A stretch of 64,000 bases of DNA, from contig JAEOAD010000029.1 in assembly GCA_036365145.1 (NCBI GenBank), forward strand, positions 18,978,001 through 19,042,000, read 5' to 3'. Shown in pieces: positions 1-11,368 of the stretch (positions within the stretch are counted from its first letter, which is position 1; each line of letters opens with the position of its first letter). The notes beneath the pieces are model-generated. The model did not search any database. It was given only the letters and a program-made list of their open reading frames with translations, and was not told where the DNA came from. Made by a program: the position numbers and the translations under genes. The DNA is from Orientallactaga sibirica (taxonomy: Eukaryota; Chordata; Mammalia; Rodentia; Dipodidae).

Positions 1-330
1 TATTCAAAGTGAAGTAACAATATCCCTATGACTGCAGAATAAAAATTCAAAAAAGGACATTGATTTGTCTTACAAATTAGCAAAAATTTTCAATGTATGA
101 TTAGCTATAGATGGCAAAATATAGATATAATGAGATATATTGATAGAACTCTATGCCAAACAGCATGATTAAAATCATCCAGACACTGAAAATGGAGCTG
201 AGAACGTTAGCTTTATTTCTGTAAACTAAACGGTCGCCATCAGAAGTAAGTACTCTTGTCTTGTCAGAGGATTTATTATTATTAAGAACTTCTTTGACAT
301 GCATTAGACAACAGCTTCACTGAAGTCACC
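1..330. other. Unassigned AT-rich sequence
   Basis: No repeat family or exon is recognisable. On the minus strand an open frame of 67 codons (101-304) ends in a hydrophobic stretch, but an in-frame TGA lies a few codons upstream of its ATG and there is no homology I recognise, so I do not call it a gene. Confidence 0.5.
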
Positions 331-1122
331 CATCACCCACAGCTCCTCAGTGACATGGTCGGAAACTTTAAAAACAAATGAAGCTAATGCATCCATGCAA
401 ATGAGGACTAGATCAGGTCTAGGGCCCCTCATTAATATGGAGGTACAGGGCTGGAGAGATGGCTTGTGGTTAAGGCGCCTGCCTGCTAAGCCTAAGAACC
501 TGCTTCCAATCTCCAGGTCCCACATTTAGCCAGATGTAAAGTGACGCAAGGGCGCAATGCCGCACTTGCCCACAAGGGGGCGCACACATCTGAATTTTGT
601 TCACAGCAGCTGAGAGACTGCTGGAGAGTCCATCTCTATCTGTCTCCCTCTCCCTCTCTGTCTCTCTCCAAAAATAAATTTAAAAAATATGGAGGTACAC
701 ACAATAAGGAGATACAAAGAGCTAGACACAACATGTTTGTTACATTCATGAGCACATAGAGTCAGTCTGTACCTGCACAAGGCTATGCATGTCAACATTG
801 TTTCATGGAAATGGTGAAGCTCATGAGGCCCTCATATCTCCCTTAGGAGTTTTTGGCAGTTAATGATTGCTAGGTGAAGAGGAGACATGTTCTTCAGTGA
901 TGTAGTTGATAATAAGTAGTCCATGCTCTTGCTCTTAAAAGTAACCTGCCACCCAGAATCAGGCATGCAACCCTGATTTGACACATCGGATCACCAAAAG
1001 ACATCAACGTAGAAGTGGAAAGAGTTAGTCAAAAGACCCATTTCATTGGAAGGAAGTGGTAATGGGATGTGAATATGGTCAAACATATTATATGCATTTA
1101 CAAAAATTGTCAATGATTTTTA
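331..1122 (+). mobile_element. L1 3' UTR fragment, rodent Lx-like, with a SINE inside
   Basis: From about 700 to 1,122 the sequence follows the rodent Lx-type L1 3' UTR: a 'gctcatgaggccctcat' block, 'gagacatgttcttcagtgatgtag', then the terminal 'gtgaatatggtcaaa...attatatgcatttacaaaaattgtcaa'. The start near 331 is approximate. The tRNA-SINE at 448-685 interrupts it with a perfect 14-bp target duplication. No ORF2 remains. The assignment rests on remembered consensus sequence, not an alignment. Confidence 0.65.
448..685 (+). mobile_element. tRNA-derived SINE, long CpG-rich subtype
   Basis: It starts gggctggagagatggct, with an A-box-like segment (ggttaaggcgcctg) and a degraded B box. A central block (gcaagggcgcaatgccgc) is followed by the (tctc)n/A-rich tail. 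A perfect 14-bp target-site duplication, aatatggaggtaca, lies at 434-447 and 686-699, so the ends are exact and the insertion is fairly young. As a Pol III retroposon it has no coding function. Confidence 0.93.
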
Positions 1123-1665
1123 AGGAACTTGGAATTAATTTGCAATGTGGATAGTTGGAGTAATCATGCTATACCAAGCAATTGAAAAGACTTAGAATGT
1201 GTATGCCAGACTGCAGTTTTATTTGAGAATAAAAGGAGAGAGTTCCTTATCCACCATCTCAGTGGACAATTATGTTTATTAATAAGCGAGAACCTGGCAT
1301 AGATCAGTAACTTTAAGGTTCACCTAAGATTCTCAGTAATTAATACTATTCTCCTTCTTTGTTGAGAAAGGAAAAGCAAATAATGAGCTACATTATAGAT
1401 ATTTGATTCTGCCAGAACTTACAACATAACCATCAACTCAGCTTGGTCCTCATTCATCACCACCCTCCCTTTCCATGGTCTGCATTTACCTAGTTGCTGC
1501 CTCTATTCTTTTTCTTACAACTTCTGAGCCATCCATTCCCATAAAATGCTCTCTGGTCTCCATTCTTAGCCCACTCTCTTCTTCAATAGCATGACTATCT
1601 TGACAGTGGTGACCAGCCAGTTTTGACTTCTCTCAACATTCCAACCCTTTATTTTCCTTTTGTAA
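1123..1665. other. Unassigned sequence
   Basis: AT-rich, pyrimidine-rich toward the right end. No repeat family, exon or RNA gene could be recognised. Confidence 0.5.
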
Positions 1666-1963
1666 TCCATGTCTATTTGGAAACATGTTTGTGTCTGTGT
1701 GGATCCAGAAGATAAGCAAGATAAGCTCTGGTGTCATCCTTATGGAAACCATCCACCTCCATTGAGACAGTATCTCTTATTGGCCTGTAGATTACCAAGT
1801 AGGCTAAACTCGCTGGACAGAGAGCTCCAGGGAATCTCCTGCCTGTGTGTCTCTTGCTGGATTACAATCTCAGGACACCACACCTGTCATTTTTACATGG
1901 GTTCTGAGATCAAACACAAGTATTCATGCAGTACTTTACCCAATGAGCTACCTCTTCAGCCCC
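1666..1963 (-). mobile_element. B4-type SINE (ID + B1 fusion)
   Basis: Read on the minus strand it begins with an ID/tRNA-like head (ggggctgaagaggtagctca). A B1-like half follows, whose plus-strand image contains 'ttgagacagtatctctta' and 'accaagtaggctaaactcg'. A tail with alternating GT/CA ends it. This order is diagnostic for the rodent B4 family, and the copy is strongly diverged. The overlapping 149-codon open frame at 1,669-2,118 is a by-product of the SINE and is not a gene. Confidence 0.85.
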
Positions 1964-2171
1964 ATTCAACCCTTTATATATCAAATTTCTATTACTACAA
2001 CCATTGTTTTTTTCCCCCTTCTTTTTCAAGTTTCACATGGCACAGTAGCCCTTCTTTTATGCTAAGGCACCTTTTCTTTATTCTTGTACCTCTGAGATTC
2101 TCCTGCTTTCAATCCTAGGATCTGATGGCATCAACTTTATGTACTTTATAAATCCCTCCCAACTTCTTCCC

Positions 2172-2505
2172 TGTGGTTTGAATGTATGCCCCACTGACAC
2201 AGGCATTTTGATTAATATTAAACTTTCTGCTTAACTTTCTACCAGGCAGATCTGTGTTGTAGGGGGCTTGTCACTGAGGGCAAATATTCAGCACAGCCCT
2301 ACTAGGTACATAAAGAACCAGTTGGCGCTCTGACTATTGCTGCTTCCTTGTTAGTTGTGTTTCTCTGCTATGTGTTTATGGAAGTGAGGCTGCTACTTCT
2401 GCCCTAATGGAGCTTCTTCTGAATCTGTAAGCCCGAAATAAATCATTTCCTACCATAAGCTGCTTCTATTCAGGTTCTGTACTGGCAACAAGAAAGTAAT
2501 TGCAT
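2172..2505 (+). mobile_element. Solo LTR, ERVL-MaLR type
   Basis: It opens with tgtggtttgaatgtatgcccc and ends with the MaLR-type R/U5 layout: 'ctgtaagcccgaaataaatca', where AATAAA is the polyadenylation signal, then a short U5. The length (~334 bp) fits MT/ORR1-like LTRs. No internal region is attached, so it is probably a solo LTR left by recombination. Target duplication is not clear. Confidence 0.8.
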
Positions 2506-4115
2506 CAATCCCTTATATCATAATGTTCTTCTTTGTGTATGATCTTGTGAGGTACTAGCAGAGTCATAATGTGCTCATGCACAGAGACTATGTCAGGAAC
2601 CTTGGCAAGAATTTGATTCTACTCTATTTGGAAATAAACCAGCTAGTCTGCCCCACTTTTATACATATGGGCAGAAGCTACAAAACTTCTGGCTAAGGGG
2701 CAGAGGGCTTTATGACCCATGATGTCCGAAGCATGGCATTGGTTTCAAGAGCCTCAGATCCCATAGCAGTCCAGGAAATGCTATCCTCAGTGTTACAGCC
2801 AGAAAAAAAAAAAAAAAAAAAAAAAAAACACCCAAGCAAAGGAAGAGCTCAAAATTAACACTATGAAGTTACTACTTTTGCTACTCTGATGAGCCACAAA
2901 CCTTTCCTCTGTCTTTATGGGAGATTCAACATGTACTTCCCAAGGCATATTGTTAGACAAATTTGACTAAAATATTGAACAAATCTGCCCAGGTCAGGTA
3001 AAACCTCCATATAAAATTGGTCCTTAATAGGATGAATTTTATTATTTACATTTTATTAATATATTTTAAGATAAGCATGCTAACTATTAGACATTTTCCT
3101 ATGTAATGGATATAGTCCCAGACTCAAAGAACCCCATCAAATTCTTAATAGACACAATACACATTTCAGGAATGATGGTGATTTTTTTTAAAGCCCTTAA
3201 TTACAAATCATAAATCACACATAGTCATTTCATTATAAACTGCTGAAGGGTTACTAAATATTGAGGTCTGGTGAAAAATATCCACACATATTAATATTGA
3301 TCCAATAAAGAAGAAAAAATTGCAAATAATATTTCAGCATTAGCAGTGTTTTCTTCACTCTGCAAGGCATACAAATGGAACATCATGGAAAATGTACTGT
3401 TGCAGTTGCTAGAAACCTCCATTTCATTTTTAGCCCATAGTCAAAATCATATTATATTAAATAACTGTGTGCACTTGGTCTTTTGGGTAGGGATAAGAAA
3501 ACATATTCTGCCAAGTTTAGCTATTGTGAGTTCAGAGTTCAGAAGCAAATTCAATTCTTCTGGAAATGAGTGTAACAGAACAGCTGGTCAAACACAATTT
3601 ACTTGCTCACAGAAACAGACTTAATGATTTCTGGGGGAAAAAGCTTACTAAAAAGGGTCATAAAGAATATCAACCAGATTTAGGACACTTTTGGTTTAAA
3701 AGGGCATCTGCTTATGGACTTTATTGTAACCTTTCAAAGTCCTGAAGGCAAAACACAACAATTAAATATACAAGGCAAACAATTCAAAACTAGAAAGGAA
3801 AATGGAAAAGATAAAGAATTCCTTAAAATATTTACAATTTAAATTGATAGACAACTTATAACTAGGTTCTTTGAAAACCTTCTATTAAAGTATAATCATT
3901 AGCACAAGTATGGGAAAAGTAGACAACTCACATATTTATGTGTTGCATTATAGAAAAAAGAGAATATCTGTAATAAAACTCACTTAGTAAAAAGTGTCAG
4001 AATAAAAAGATTTGTTTTAAATTATACACTGCCCCCACACTCAGATATCCAAGGCTGCTTCAGAATATAGAATAAGAGAGATGTCCTACAAAATGGATGC
4101 TGTAGAATATTGGGA
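2506..4115. other. Unassigned AT-rich sequence with a poly(A) tract
   Basis: It includes an uninterrupted A26 run at 2,803-2,828. I see no SINE body attached to it and no recognisable repeat or exon elsewhere in the stretch. Confidence 0.5.
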
Positions 4116-4802
4116 TATCATAGCACATCTCCATGGAACTTATTGCTGGAACTGGGAAATAAGTCAAAACCATGTACAAAAAATGAGCCTATTCTCCAAG
4201 ATCAAGCTCCCACCAAATGTGGGCTAGAAGAGGGCCTATGCATATAAAATTCTCTCCAAAATAACTATGACCATTCCATCTATCTAGTACTAACTTCTCT
4301 CTCCATTGGAGAATTTGCTTCTCTTTTTTCAGATGAACTTTGAACCTGAAGGGAGAATCAGCCTATCGCACCTCACCAGGGCTCCAGCTGAAACCACAGA
4401 GTAATGGGGGAAATGCGCAAGAGTTCAGCTTTCTTGGTGAACCTGACACCAGAGCAAGGTTGAAGGAGTTAAACACAGAGAATATCCAACTCCTACTAAG
4501 CCAGATATGCAGAGACACAGAGGCTCCCAAGACCTCATCACTGAAGTAGAACTAAAATGAACCCAAAGTGGCTCAGGGAAATTTGCGGAACAGGGGGCGG
4601 AAAGAGTGTCAGAGCCACAAGTTGGGTCATCACACACAGAGACTTTGACTCTCCCCCATAACTTTTGACTACCCCCAGAATGCATGACCCATATTCCCCA
4701 ATGATGAGGGTCCCTTTGGTGGAGGGAGGACAGGGAGGAGGCTACCAGAGTCACCAACATTAATGTAAAATTAGAATAATATAAATAAAATTTAAAAAGA
4801 AT
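4116..4802 (+). mobile_element. 5'-truncated L1, 3' UTR only
   Basis: It is homologous segment by segment to the 3' UTR of the full-length L1 at 27,770-28,440. Shared landmarks include 'ctggaactgggaa', the 'ttttttcag' junction, 'ccagctgaaaccacagag', a 'ttgcggaacagggggcgg' G-rich block and 'gtcagagccacaa'. The terminal '...taatataaataaaat' end matches the minus-strand fragment at 28,836-28,978, which suggests a different L1 subfamily from the full-length copy. No ORF2 remains. Confidence 0.85.
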
Positions 4803-5206
4803 ATACATTTTTATTTTACAAAAAGCAGATTCATAAGAGCTTGCAAAAATAGGAAAACATCCCAGGAATTCTGCATTCAGTATTCCCTAAATAAAATATT
4901 TAAATATAGCATGTTGAAAACAGAAATCTGCCACTGGTAATTTTTAGAGATAACTACACTACAGACTGCATTTGGACTTTATCACTTTTCCTACCCTTTT
5001 ATTCATTTTTAAAGCTATGTTCAAACATAACTCTCATGGGAGATAATTAGGAAATAAGGTGGGAATAATGTCAGAAGAGAATGCAGAATGTCCCTTTGGA
5101 GGAACTTTCTGTTAACATAGACCCAGACAGTGTAAGCAGGAGTAGGGATATACCAAGTTATCACACAATAAAAACTGTACACTTTTTATCATTTGTATTT
5201 TTACAA
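4803..5206. other. Unassigned sequence
   Basis: AT-rich, no repeat or exon recognised. Confidence 0.5.
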
Positions 5207-5393
5207 TTTTTTTTTTTTTTTCACAAGGAGAGGGAGAGAAAGAGAATGGGATCAGGGTCTCTTGTATTGCAAATAAACTCCAGATGATGTGCCACTTTGT
5301 GCAACTGGCTTTACATAAGAACTGGGAAATTGAACCTGGACTGTTAGGCTTTGCAATCAAGTGCCTTTAACTGCTGAGACATAACTCCAGCCC
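5207..5393 (-). mobile_element. tRNA-derived SINE, short subtype
   Basis: Minus-strand copy: poly(T) at left, the 'actccagatg...gtgccactttgtgca' centre, B-box complement 'gaaattgaacctgg' and the terminal 'ataactccagccc'. It is diverged. Its right end abuts the next SINE's target site. Confidence 0.9.
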
Positions 5394-5410
5394 TATCAGT
5401 ATATATTTTT

Positions 5411-5691
5411 AAATTTTTTTTTTAACATTTTTGTTTACTTTATTTATTTTTTTGGAGAGAGACAGAGAGAGGGAAAGGAAGACAGAGATGGTCACGCCAG
5501 CAGCCTCCCAGCTGCTGCGAACGCAATCCGGATGCATGTGCCCCCTTGTGGTCAAGTGTGGCATTGCGCCCTTGCATCACTTTGCATCTGGCTAAACGGG
5601 GGACCTGGAGATTGGAACCACTGGAGATTGGAACCAGCATTCTTAGGCTTAGGAGGCAGGTCCCTTAACCACTAAGCTATCTCTCCAGCCC
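5411..5691 (-). mobile_element. tRNA-derived SINE, long CpG-rich subtype
   Basis: Full minus-strand copy ending 'aagctatctctccagccc', with the subtype block 'ggcattgcgcccttgcatcac'. A short internal duplication repeats 'ctggagattggaacca' near 5,607-5,636. The flanks 'tatcagtatata' (5,395) and 'tatcaatatat' (5,692) form an imperfect target duplication, so it landed directly beside the older SINE. Confidence 0.92.
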
Positions 5692-5861
5692 TATCAATAT
5701 ATTTTTATTGATAGTACCAGAAAACTTTAGACAATGGAGAAGCACTTACTTAAAGTAAAACTAAACAAAATCATGTTCAAAGTGAAAATACAGGCAGAAA
5801 TGTTTTGGCATCAACTTTTTTGTTGACTGAGATCTGAATTTAGAGGGCAGGGTTACATAAA

Positions 5862-5901
<40 letters not shown>

Positions 5902-7045
5902 CTGCTCACAGTTCCTGCTTCTGAAGGCAAAGAAAAAATTGCAGGAAGGTTGTTGACACAAACAGGATACAGGAAAATTTCAAGAGAGTTGGCACAAGCA
6001 GGACACAGAAGATATGAGACAAGGGAATATAGCTAAAAGAGAAGCTATAATCGAAAGCGATGAGCTAGAATTCAATGCAAGATTGAGGATTTAAGGAAGA
6101 CTTTCACAGAAAATGTATATAAATATATTGAAGCTGGAAAAGGAAACTCACAGTATAATAGAAATAGACAGATTTTCCTCCTTCCATCATTCACCTATTA
6201 ATTAAAAATAAGATGTTATAACTTTCAACAGTATGACCATTTCCTTTTTGGTTTCCATACTTGATAAATAATGGTTTAATTCACAGACTAGTCTCTTCTT
6301 TAAAATATTTTTAAACATAGTGGCACTGCTATCTTACACAGATTACTATAGTGTCTAATATGTAAGTGAAACTCACCAGATGGTAATGCTAAGGTCCATA
6401 ATAGGCCTTATTTGTGTATAGAATTTGTCAATTCACTCTCCAAGGTAGGATGATCCTTTCAGAGTGATTATTCACAATGGCTGTTGAAATTTATTGATGG
6501 CAGCCTTAATTGCCTTGAAAATTCTTGACTAGAGAGCATCTGGTCCTACAGACTTATCTGTACCTGGTTTTCAGATGTAGTGTCAAACACTCTGAGGTTA
6601 CACCACTACTTTTTTTTGTTACATATATAAATTTCAAAAGTCATCTTAATAACAATCTCCCTAGTGATTTTTTTAATGGAAACACAGAAAAGTGATATTT
6701 GTATTTTTCTGCAAAAACTTCCCATTTCTAAAAGAATTTCCTTCAGAGACTACCACATGATACCCAGAATCTTCCAGTCCTTTTCCTGATCTCAACTTTC
6801 TAGAGCTTTTTTTTCCCGTTTCCTCTGACCTTAAGCTAAACCATTTCTATTTTACTTTTTATTCATTCATTCTGTTCTTTCTTCTACCATGGTTTGTCTC
6901 TCTGTATAAGCATCACTGCTCAGTGAGAATACAGATTCTACACATTTCATATTGGGAATTTGGGAAATATTCCATTTCAACTAAAACATGTTTACCAAAT
7001 TATCATAAAAACAGCATGGGCTCCTCCTTTTTCCATGTGTGTGAT
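5692..7045. other. Unassigned sequence with a T38 homopolymer
   Basis: It holds an uninterrupted T run at 5,864-5,901, the longest homopolymer in the window. It may be the tail of a minus-strand insertion whose body I cannot identify. The remainder is AT-rich unique-looking sequence. Confidence 0.5.
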
Positions 7046-7245
7046 GTTTGTGTTTGACATATACAGAGTGTATGGAGATGCACACACTCATGCCTGCAGA
7101 AGCCAGAGGACAGTACTACATGTCCTCCTCTATCACTTATCCATGTCTTTACCTGACTGGAGTCTTGCCCTTAACCTGGAGCTGCTGGTTAGGAAGTTCA
7201 GGTATTCTCTCTAATCTGTTTGATTGTGAACACCAGTGATTCCTT
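7046..7245 (-). mobile_element. Diverged B4-type SINE fragment
   Basis: The sequence 'cagaagccagaggacagtac...tgtcctcctc' followed by 'ctgactggagtcttgccc' and 'acctggagctgctggttaggaagttcagg' follows the inverted B4 consensus (GT-rich tail, then the B1-like half). The tRNA-like end is missing. The family is assigned from memory of the consensus. Confidence 0.6.
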
Positions 7246-7361
7246 CTGGTCTGTTCACTCACAATAAATGTATCTACACCAAAGAAGTACTATTCTCCTC
7301 TCATTTGTATTTTTTTTCCTTGATAGAAACTTTTGTCACAAGTCATATTTTCTTGATATTT

Positions 7362-7701
7362 TTTGACATGTGTCTATGTGCGTATGGTGTGCATATGTAT
7401 GTGTGAGTGTTTATAGTTCACAGTTTGAATGATGGTCAGAGGATAACATACTTTATTTGAAATAGGTTCATTCAATCATTCAAAATGTTATTATTAGTAT
7501 TATTATTTGTTTTTGTTATTTTTGTTGTTTTCCCATGGTGAATGCCAGATTAACTGGCCTGTGAGCTTCATACTTCTGACTCCCCTTCCATTGACACATG
7601 AGCATTGAAATGCAGAGGTATATACTATTTTGTCCAGCTTTACATAGGTTTTGGAGATATAAATTCTAGTCTTGTGCAACAAGTGCTTTTTAATATATAT
7701 T

Positions 7702-7748
<47 letters not shown>

Positions 7749-7980
7749 TTTGAGAAAGAGAGAAAAAGGAGAGAGAGAGAGAGAGAATGAATGATCATGC
7801 TGGAGTCTTTAGCCAGTGCAAATGAACTCAAGAAATTTGCGCCACCTTGTGCATCTCACTTTATGTGGGTACTGGGGAATCAAAACTGGTTCTTTTGGCT
7901 TTTCTGACAAGTGACTTAAACTGCTAAGCTATATTCCCAGCCAAACAAGTGGGTTTTTACCACTGAAACATCCCTCACGC
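7362..7980 (-). mobile_element. Decayed B4-like SINE split by a younger SINE
   Basis: A GT-rich left part (tgtgtctatgtgcgtatggtgtgcatatg) and 'gtcagaggataac' at the left, and a tRNA-like end 'aacaagtgggtttttaccactgaaacatccct' at 7,946 onward, belong to one inverted B4-like element. The tRNA-SINE at 7,690-7,942 separates the halves, and 'aacaagtg' occurs on both sides of it. The assignment is tentative because the element is old. Confidence 0.5.
7690..7942 (-). mobile_element. tRNA-derived SINE with (TTTA)n tail
   Basis: Minus-strand copy. A (ttta)n tract at about 7,701-7,752 is the inverted tail, followed by a (ga)n segment, the 'gcgccaccttgtgcatctcac' centre and the end 'ctaagctatattcccagcc'. 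'aacaagtg' flanks both sides. Confidence 0.88.
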
Positions 7981-8808
7981 CCTTGTTACACTTCCATCAA
8001 CTGACTTCTAGTTTATACTGATGTTACTGTGATTTTTTAACAACCATATTATATTTTCTTCTGAAATCTTTGGGCTATGATAATTCCTCATATTTTCTTC
8101 AATTTTGATAAAAGCTTTCAAATAGGTAATTATATTTTAGAATGTGTTCAATTTACATACACATTTTGACCCTTAGTATTACATTTAGTGATTTGGGGGA
8201 ATATCACCATGATCATGTTACTTACATGAGTTATCACTGTTGTGATGAATCTTGCTATAAACAAATTTTACCACTGATGATCATAGTCTTGACCACCAAC
8301 CTGAGGTGATGTGTGTCTCTCTGCTACTAAAGAAGAGAAGAATCGAGGTTTCTTTCCTCTAAGTAGAGAGCATGTCTGTAAGAAATATGAATAGTGAGTC
8401 TTCCATGTAGAAAATCATTCTTATTCTCTCTCTTCACTTAATCAATTATTAGACCACAAGGGACTCATTTGTTTTGTACACTATAACTAAGAAAACACAG
8501 ACAGCTTCATATGCTTTGGCAGTTATTGCTCAGATTGTCCCAGCTTTGGCTATCCTTTGAGGTTTGAAAGCTAAGTTCTATTGAGATGCTCACTGCTTTG
8601 GGTGTTGATTATGTTCCCCTCTCTGGAACTAAAAGATAAACCAGACAGAAACCATATCATTTCTCCCAGAAACTCTGATTCTTTACTTTACAGAATAGTA
8701 CTAGAACTCTACATGTGGAAAATAAATGAATACTCAAAACTTTAATTTTCTAGTTAATTCATACTACACAGTATCACTGCCATTTTTTAAATAAAACCAT
8801 TCAGTTTA
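7981..8808. other. Unassigned sequence
   Basis: AT-rich. I recognise no repeat, exon or RNA gene. Confidence 0.5.
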
Positions 8809-9031
8809 GGGCTGGAGATTGCTCAGTAGTTAAATGCACTTTTTTTGTAAAGCCTGATGAAGTGGGTTCAATTCTCAGTAGCCATATAAAGCCAGATTCA
8901 CAAAGTGATGCATACGTTTGGAGTTCGTTTCCCATGGCAAGAGGTCCTTGGTGTTCTCATTCCCTCTTTCATTCTCATTCATTCTCTCTCTCTCTCTGTC
9001 TCTCTCTCTCTCTCTGCAAATAAATGAATAA
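8809..9031 (+). mobile_element. tRNA-derived SINE, short subtype
   Basis: It starts gggctggagattgctcagtag, has a B box 'gggttcaattctc', the 'ggagttcgtttcccatggcaagaggtcc' block and a (ct)n tail ending 'aaataaatgaataaag'. Immediately after, at 9,032-9,058, 'actggagagattgctcagtg' repeats the head of a second SINE that is truncated after about 27 bases. Confidence 0.88.
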
Positions 9032-9241
9032 AGACTGGAGAGATTGCTCAGTGACTTCAAATGGAGGCCATTAATTACTGACTGTTGAATGATGCATGTT
9101 ACTTATTAAGTGGAACATTTACTGATATGTAAGATAAGCAACTGATTAAAAAAACACTTAAAGGAGTCCTGAGTATTATTGAATGTTTTTATTTTTTCTT
9201 TATTTTTAATTTTTGTTTATTTTTATCTATTTATTAATATC

Positions 9242-9592
9242 TGTTGCAGTCAGGTTCGCATTGATGGCAGAAATCACCCAACTAAGAACAGCTTGTGGGA
9301 AAAAAAAGAGGTTTATTTTGGCTTACAGGCTCAAGGTGGAAGCTCCATGATGGCAGGAAAACCGATGGCATGAGCAGAGGGTGGACATCACCCTCTGGTC
9401 AACATAAGGTGAACAACAGCAACGGGAGAGTGTGACAAACACTAGTGAGGGGAAGCTGGCTATAATGCCCATAAGCCCACCCCCAACAATACTCTGCCTC
9501 CAGGAGGCTTTAATTTCCAATTGCCACCAGCTGGAAAGACTAGCATTCATAACACTTAAGGTTATGGGGAACACTTGAATCAAACCACCACA
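9242..9592 (-). mobile_element. 3' LTR of a MaLR provirus
   Basis: Read on the minus strand it starts tgtggtggtttgattcaag and ends cctgactgcaaca. A 'gccaaaataaacctc' polyadenylation region lies near its right end, so this is an ERVL-MaLR LTR of 351 bp. It is the intact member of the pair; the other copy is the stump at 10,737. The overlapping open frames here are chance products of the LTR. Confidence 0.85.
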
Positions 9593-10736
9593 TTCCACAC
9601 TGGCCCCCATAAACTGGTAACCATACACGATGTAAAATGCAATGCATTAATCCAACTTTAAGGTCCCCATAGTTTTTATCAATTCCAATGATGTTCATAC
9701 ATCCCCATAATCCAAGGTCTTTTAACTGAGCCATAATACCAAAAACAATCCCCAAAAAACCCATAATGGCACAGAATAAACATTCACACTGCAAAAGAAG
9801 GCATTGGGCAAAGCAAAGAAATATTCAACCAACACAAGATTTAAAACGACTAGGGCAAACATCAAACTCTGTAACTCCCAAGTCCAACAGTGACAAATCC
9901 CCAAGTCCAATAACTAACCAGCAACAAGTCTCTGGGGTTCCAATCCCGCCCCTCCAGCTAGGCTACTCACAGTCCTGGAAAACTTCATCCAGGGCCAGCA
10001 TCCCTTCTTGGCAACCATCTCATAGTCCCGACATCTCCACTGGGTCTCCACTGCAACCCAGAGTCCATCCTCATGGCCCCATGGGATCTCCATGCCAGGC
10101 ATCCAGCAAACCTGCTTCACACTGCCCATGGCCATTTCCAAAACACAAGACCGTGTTACAAACTCAATGACCCTCTCTTTACTGCATTTGTTATACTCCA
10201 TAATACCAGGTAGGGTGCCAATTTTTTATTCCAGTGGGGAATATATCAGACTTTGAAGAACAGGACACTCCTTCAGCATTCAGGCCCATTCAAAAGAATC
10301 TGCATTCTTCCTGTTGTCCCATTGCAGGTCAGCTGGCCCAATCTCAAAGGTTGTAATCTCTGAACTGGCGCTGAATGGGTAGAGGTCACCCAAAGATTTC
10401 ATTTTGTCTGTGCCATATCCCTCTGCTCACACCAGTTCATTTCTACACAAAGCAACCCTGCACATCTTCTCAGGACAGGAAGCTTCTCACACAAACTGTC
10501 CAAGTAAAGCTCTTTCTCACCCTCATAAGCCAAACCTCACAGCCCATAGTTCTTACTGCATTCAGGTTTTTCAGCTCTGACCACAGTAGTCCATCAAGCT
10601 GTACTTACAGCACTGAAAGTCATCTCTTAGGCCAAGTTTTCAAATCCTTCCACATTCTTCTTGAAAATCAGCTCCAAAAGGCCAAAGCCACAGAGTCAGG
10701 TGTCTAGCAGCAACCCCACTCCTGGTACCACTTTAC
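9593..10736 (-). mobile_element. MaLR internal region with tRNA-Leu primer-binding site
   Basis: It lies between the two LTR copies. Six bases inside the right-hand LTR (10,713-10,730, minus strand) is tggtaccaggagtggggt, which matches the complement of the 3' end of mammalian tRNA-Leu(UAA) plus CCA over all 18 positions as I recall that tRNA. ERVL/MaLR elements are known to use tRNA-Leu. The internal part is only ~1.1 kb and shows no retroviral enzyme motif, as expected for a non-autonomous MaLR. The open frames at 9,766-10,170 (+) and 10,375-10,707 (+) have no family signature. Confidence 0.8.
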
Positions 10737-10808
10737 TGTTGCAGTCAGGTTCTCATTGCTGGCAGAAATCACCCGACTAAGAGCAGCTTGTGGGAAAAAG
10801 AGGTTGTG
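10737..10808 (-). mobile_element. Truncated 5' LTR of the MaLR provirus
   Basis: It repeats the first ~65 bases of the LTR at 9,242 (tgttgcagtcaggttctcattg...gtgggaaaaagagg) and then stops. The rest of the LTR is replaced by the simple-repeat duplication that begins at about 10,810. There is therefore no second proviral edge and no testable target duplication. Confidence 0.85.
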
Positions 10809-10815
10809 TACAATT

Positions 10816-10874
10816 AAGTTGTCAATAAAAAAAGAAAGAAAAAAGTAAAAAAGAAAGAAAGAAAGAAAGAAGGA

Positions 10875-10918
<44 letters not shown>

Positions 10919-11080
10919 ACGAACCCAAGCAGGGCAGTGAAGTGGTCATCCACTCCAGTATTTTCAAGTTGTCAATAAAAAAAGAAAGAAAAAGTAAAAA
11001 AGAAAGAAAGAAAGAAAGAATACATAAATAAACCCAAGCAGAGCAGTGAAGTGGTCCTCCACTCCAGTATTTTCAAGTGT
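10816..11080 (+). repeat. Tandem duplication containing L1-type tail and (GAAA)n
   Basis: Two direct copies (10,816-10,965 and 10,966-11,074) each begin aagttgtcaataaaaaaag, run into a (gaaa)n array and end with the same 'cccaagcag.gcagtgaagtggtc.tccactccagtattttcaag' block. The first copy is longer because its (gaaa)n array is longer. The opening motif equals the ends of the L1s at 58,036 and 61,986 (agttgtcaataaaaaa), so the unit probably started as an L1 3' terminus. Confidence 0.8.
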
Positions 11081-11310
11081 GCTAGTAGATTGTGGTTATA
11101 CTTTTTTATGTAGTTCAAACATTCATCTTCATTGAATATTCTCTCACTTCTCAAATTTTTGGCCATCTGTCCATTCTTTACTAAGATTCTCCCCTCTATA
11201 TGTACAGTGGATTGGAAATGATACATATTATCTGGATTATTTTTAACATTTATGTGTATATATTAATATAAACATTTGGCATGGTATGTATGTATGTATG
11301 TATGTATGTG

Positions 11311-11368
<58 letters not shown>

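Noticed and set aside
10704..11226. Minus-strand open frames rich in Ser-Phe-Leu repeats
   Set aside because: They are translations of the (GAAA)n arrays.
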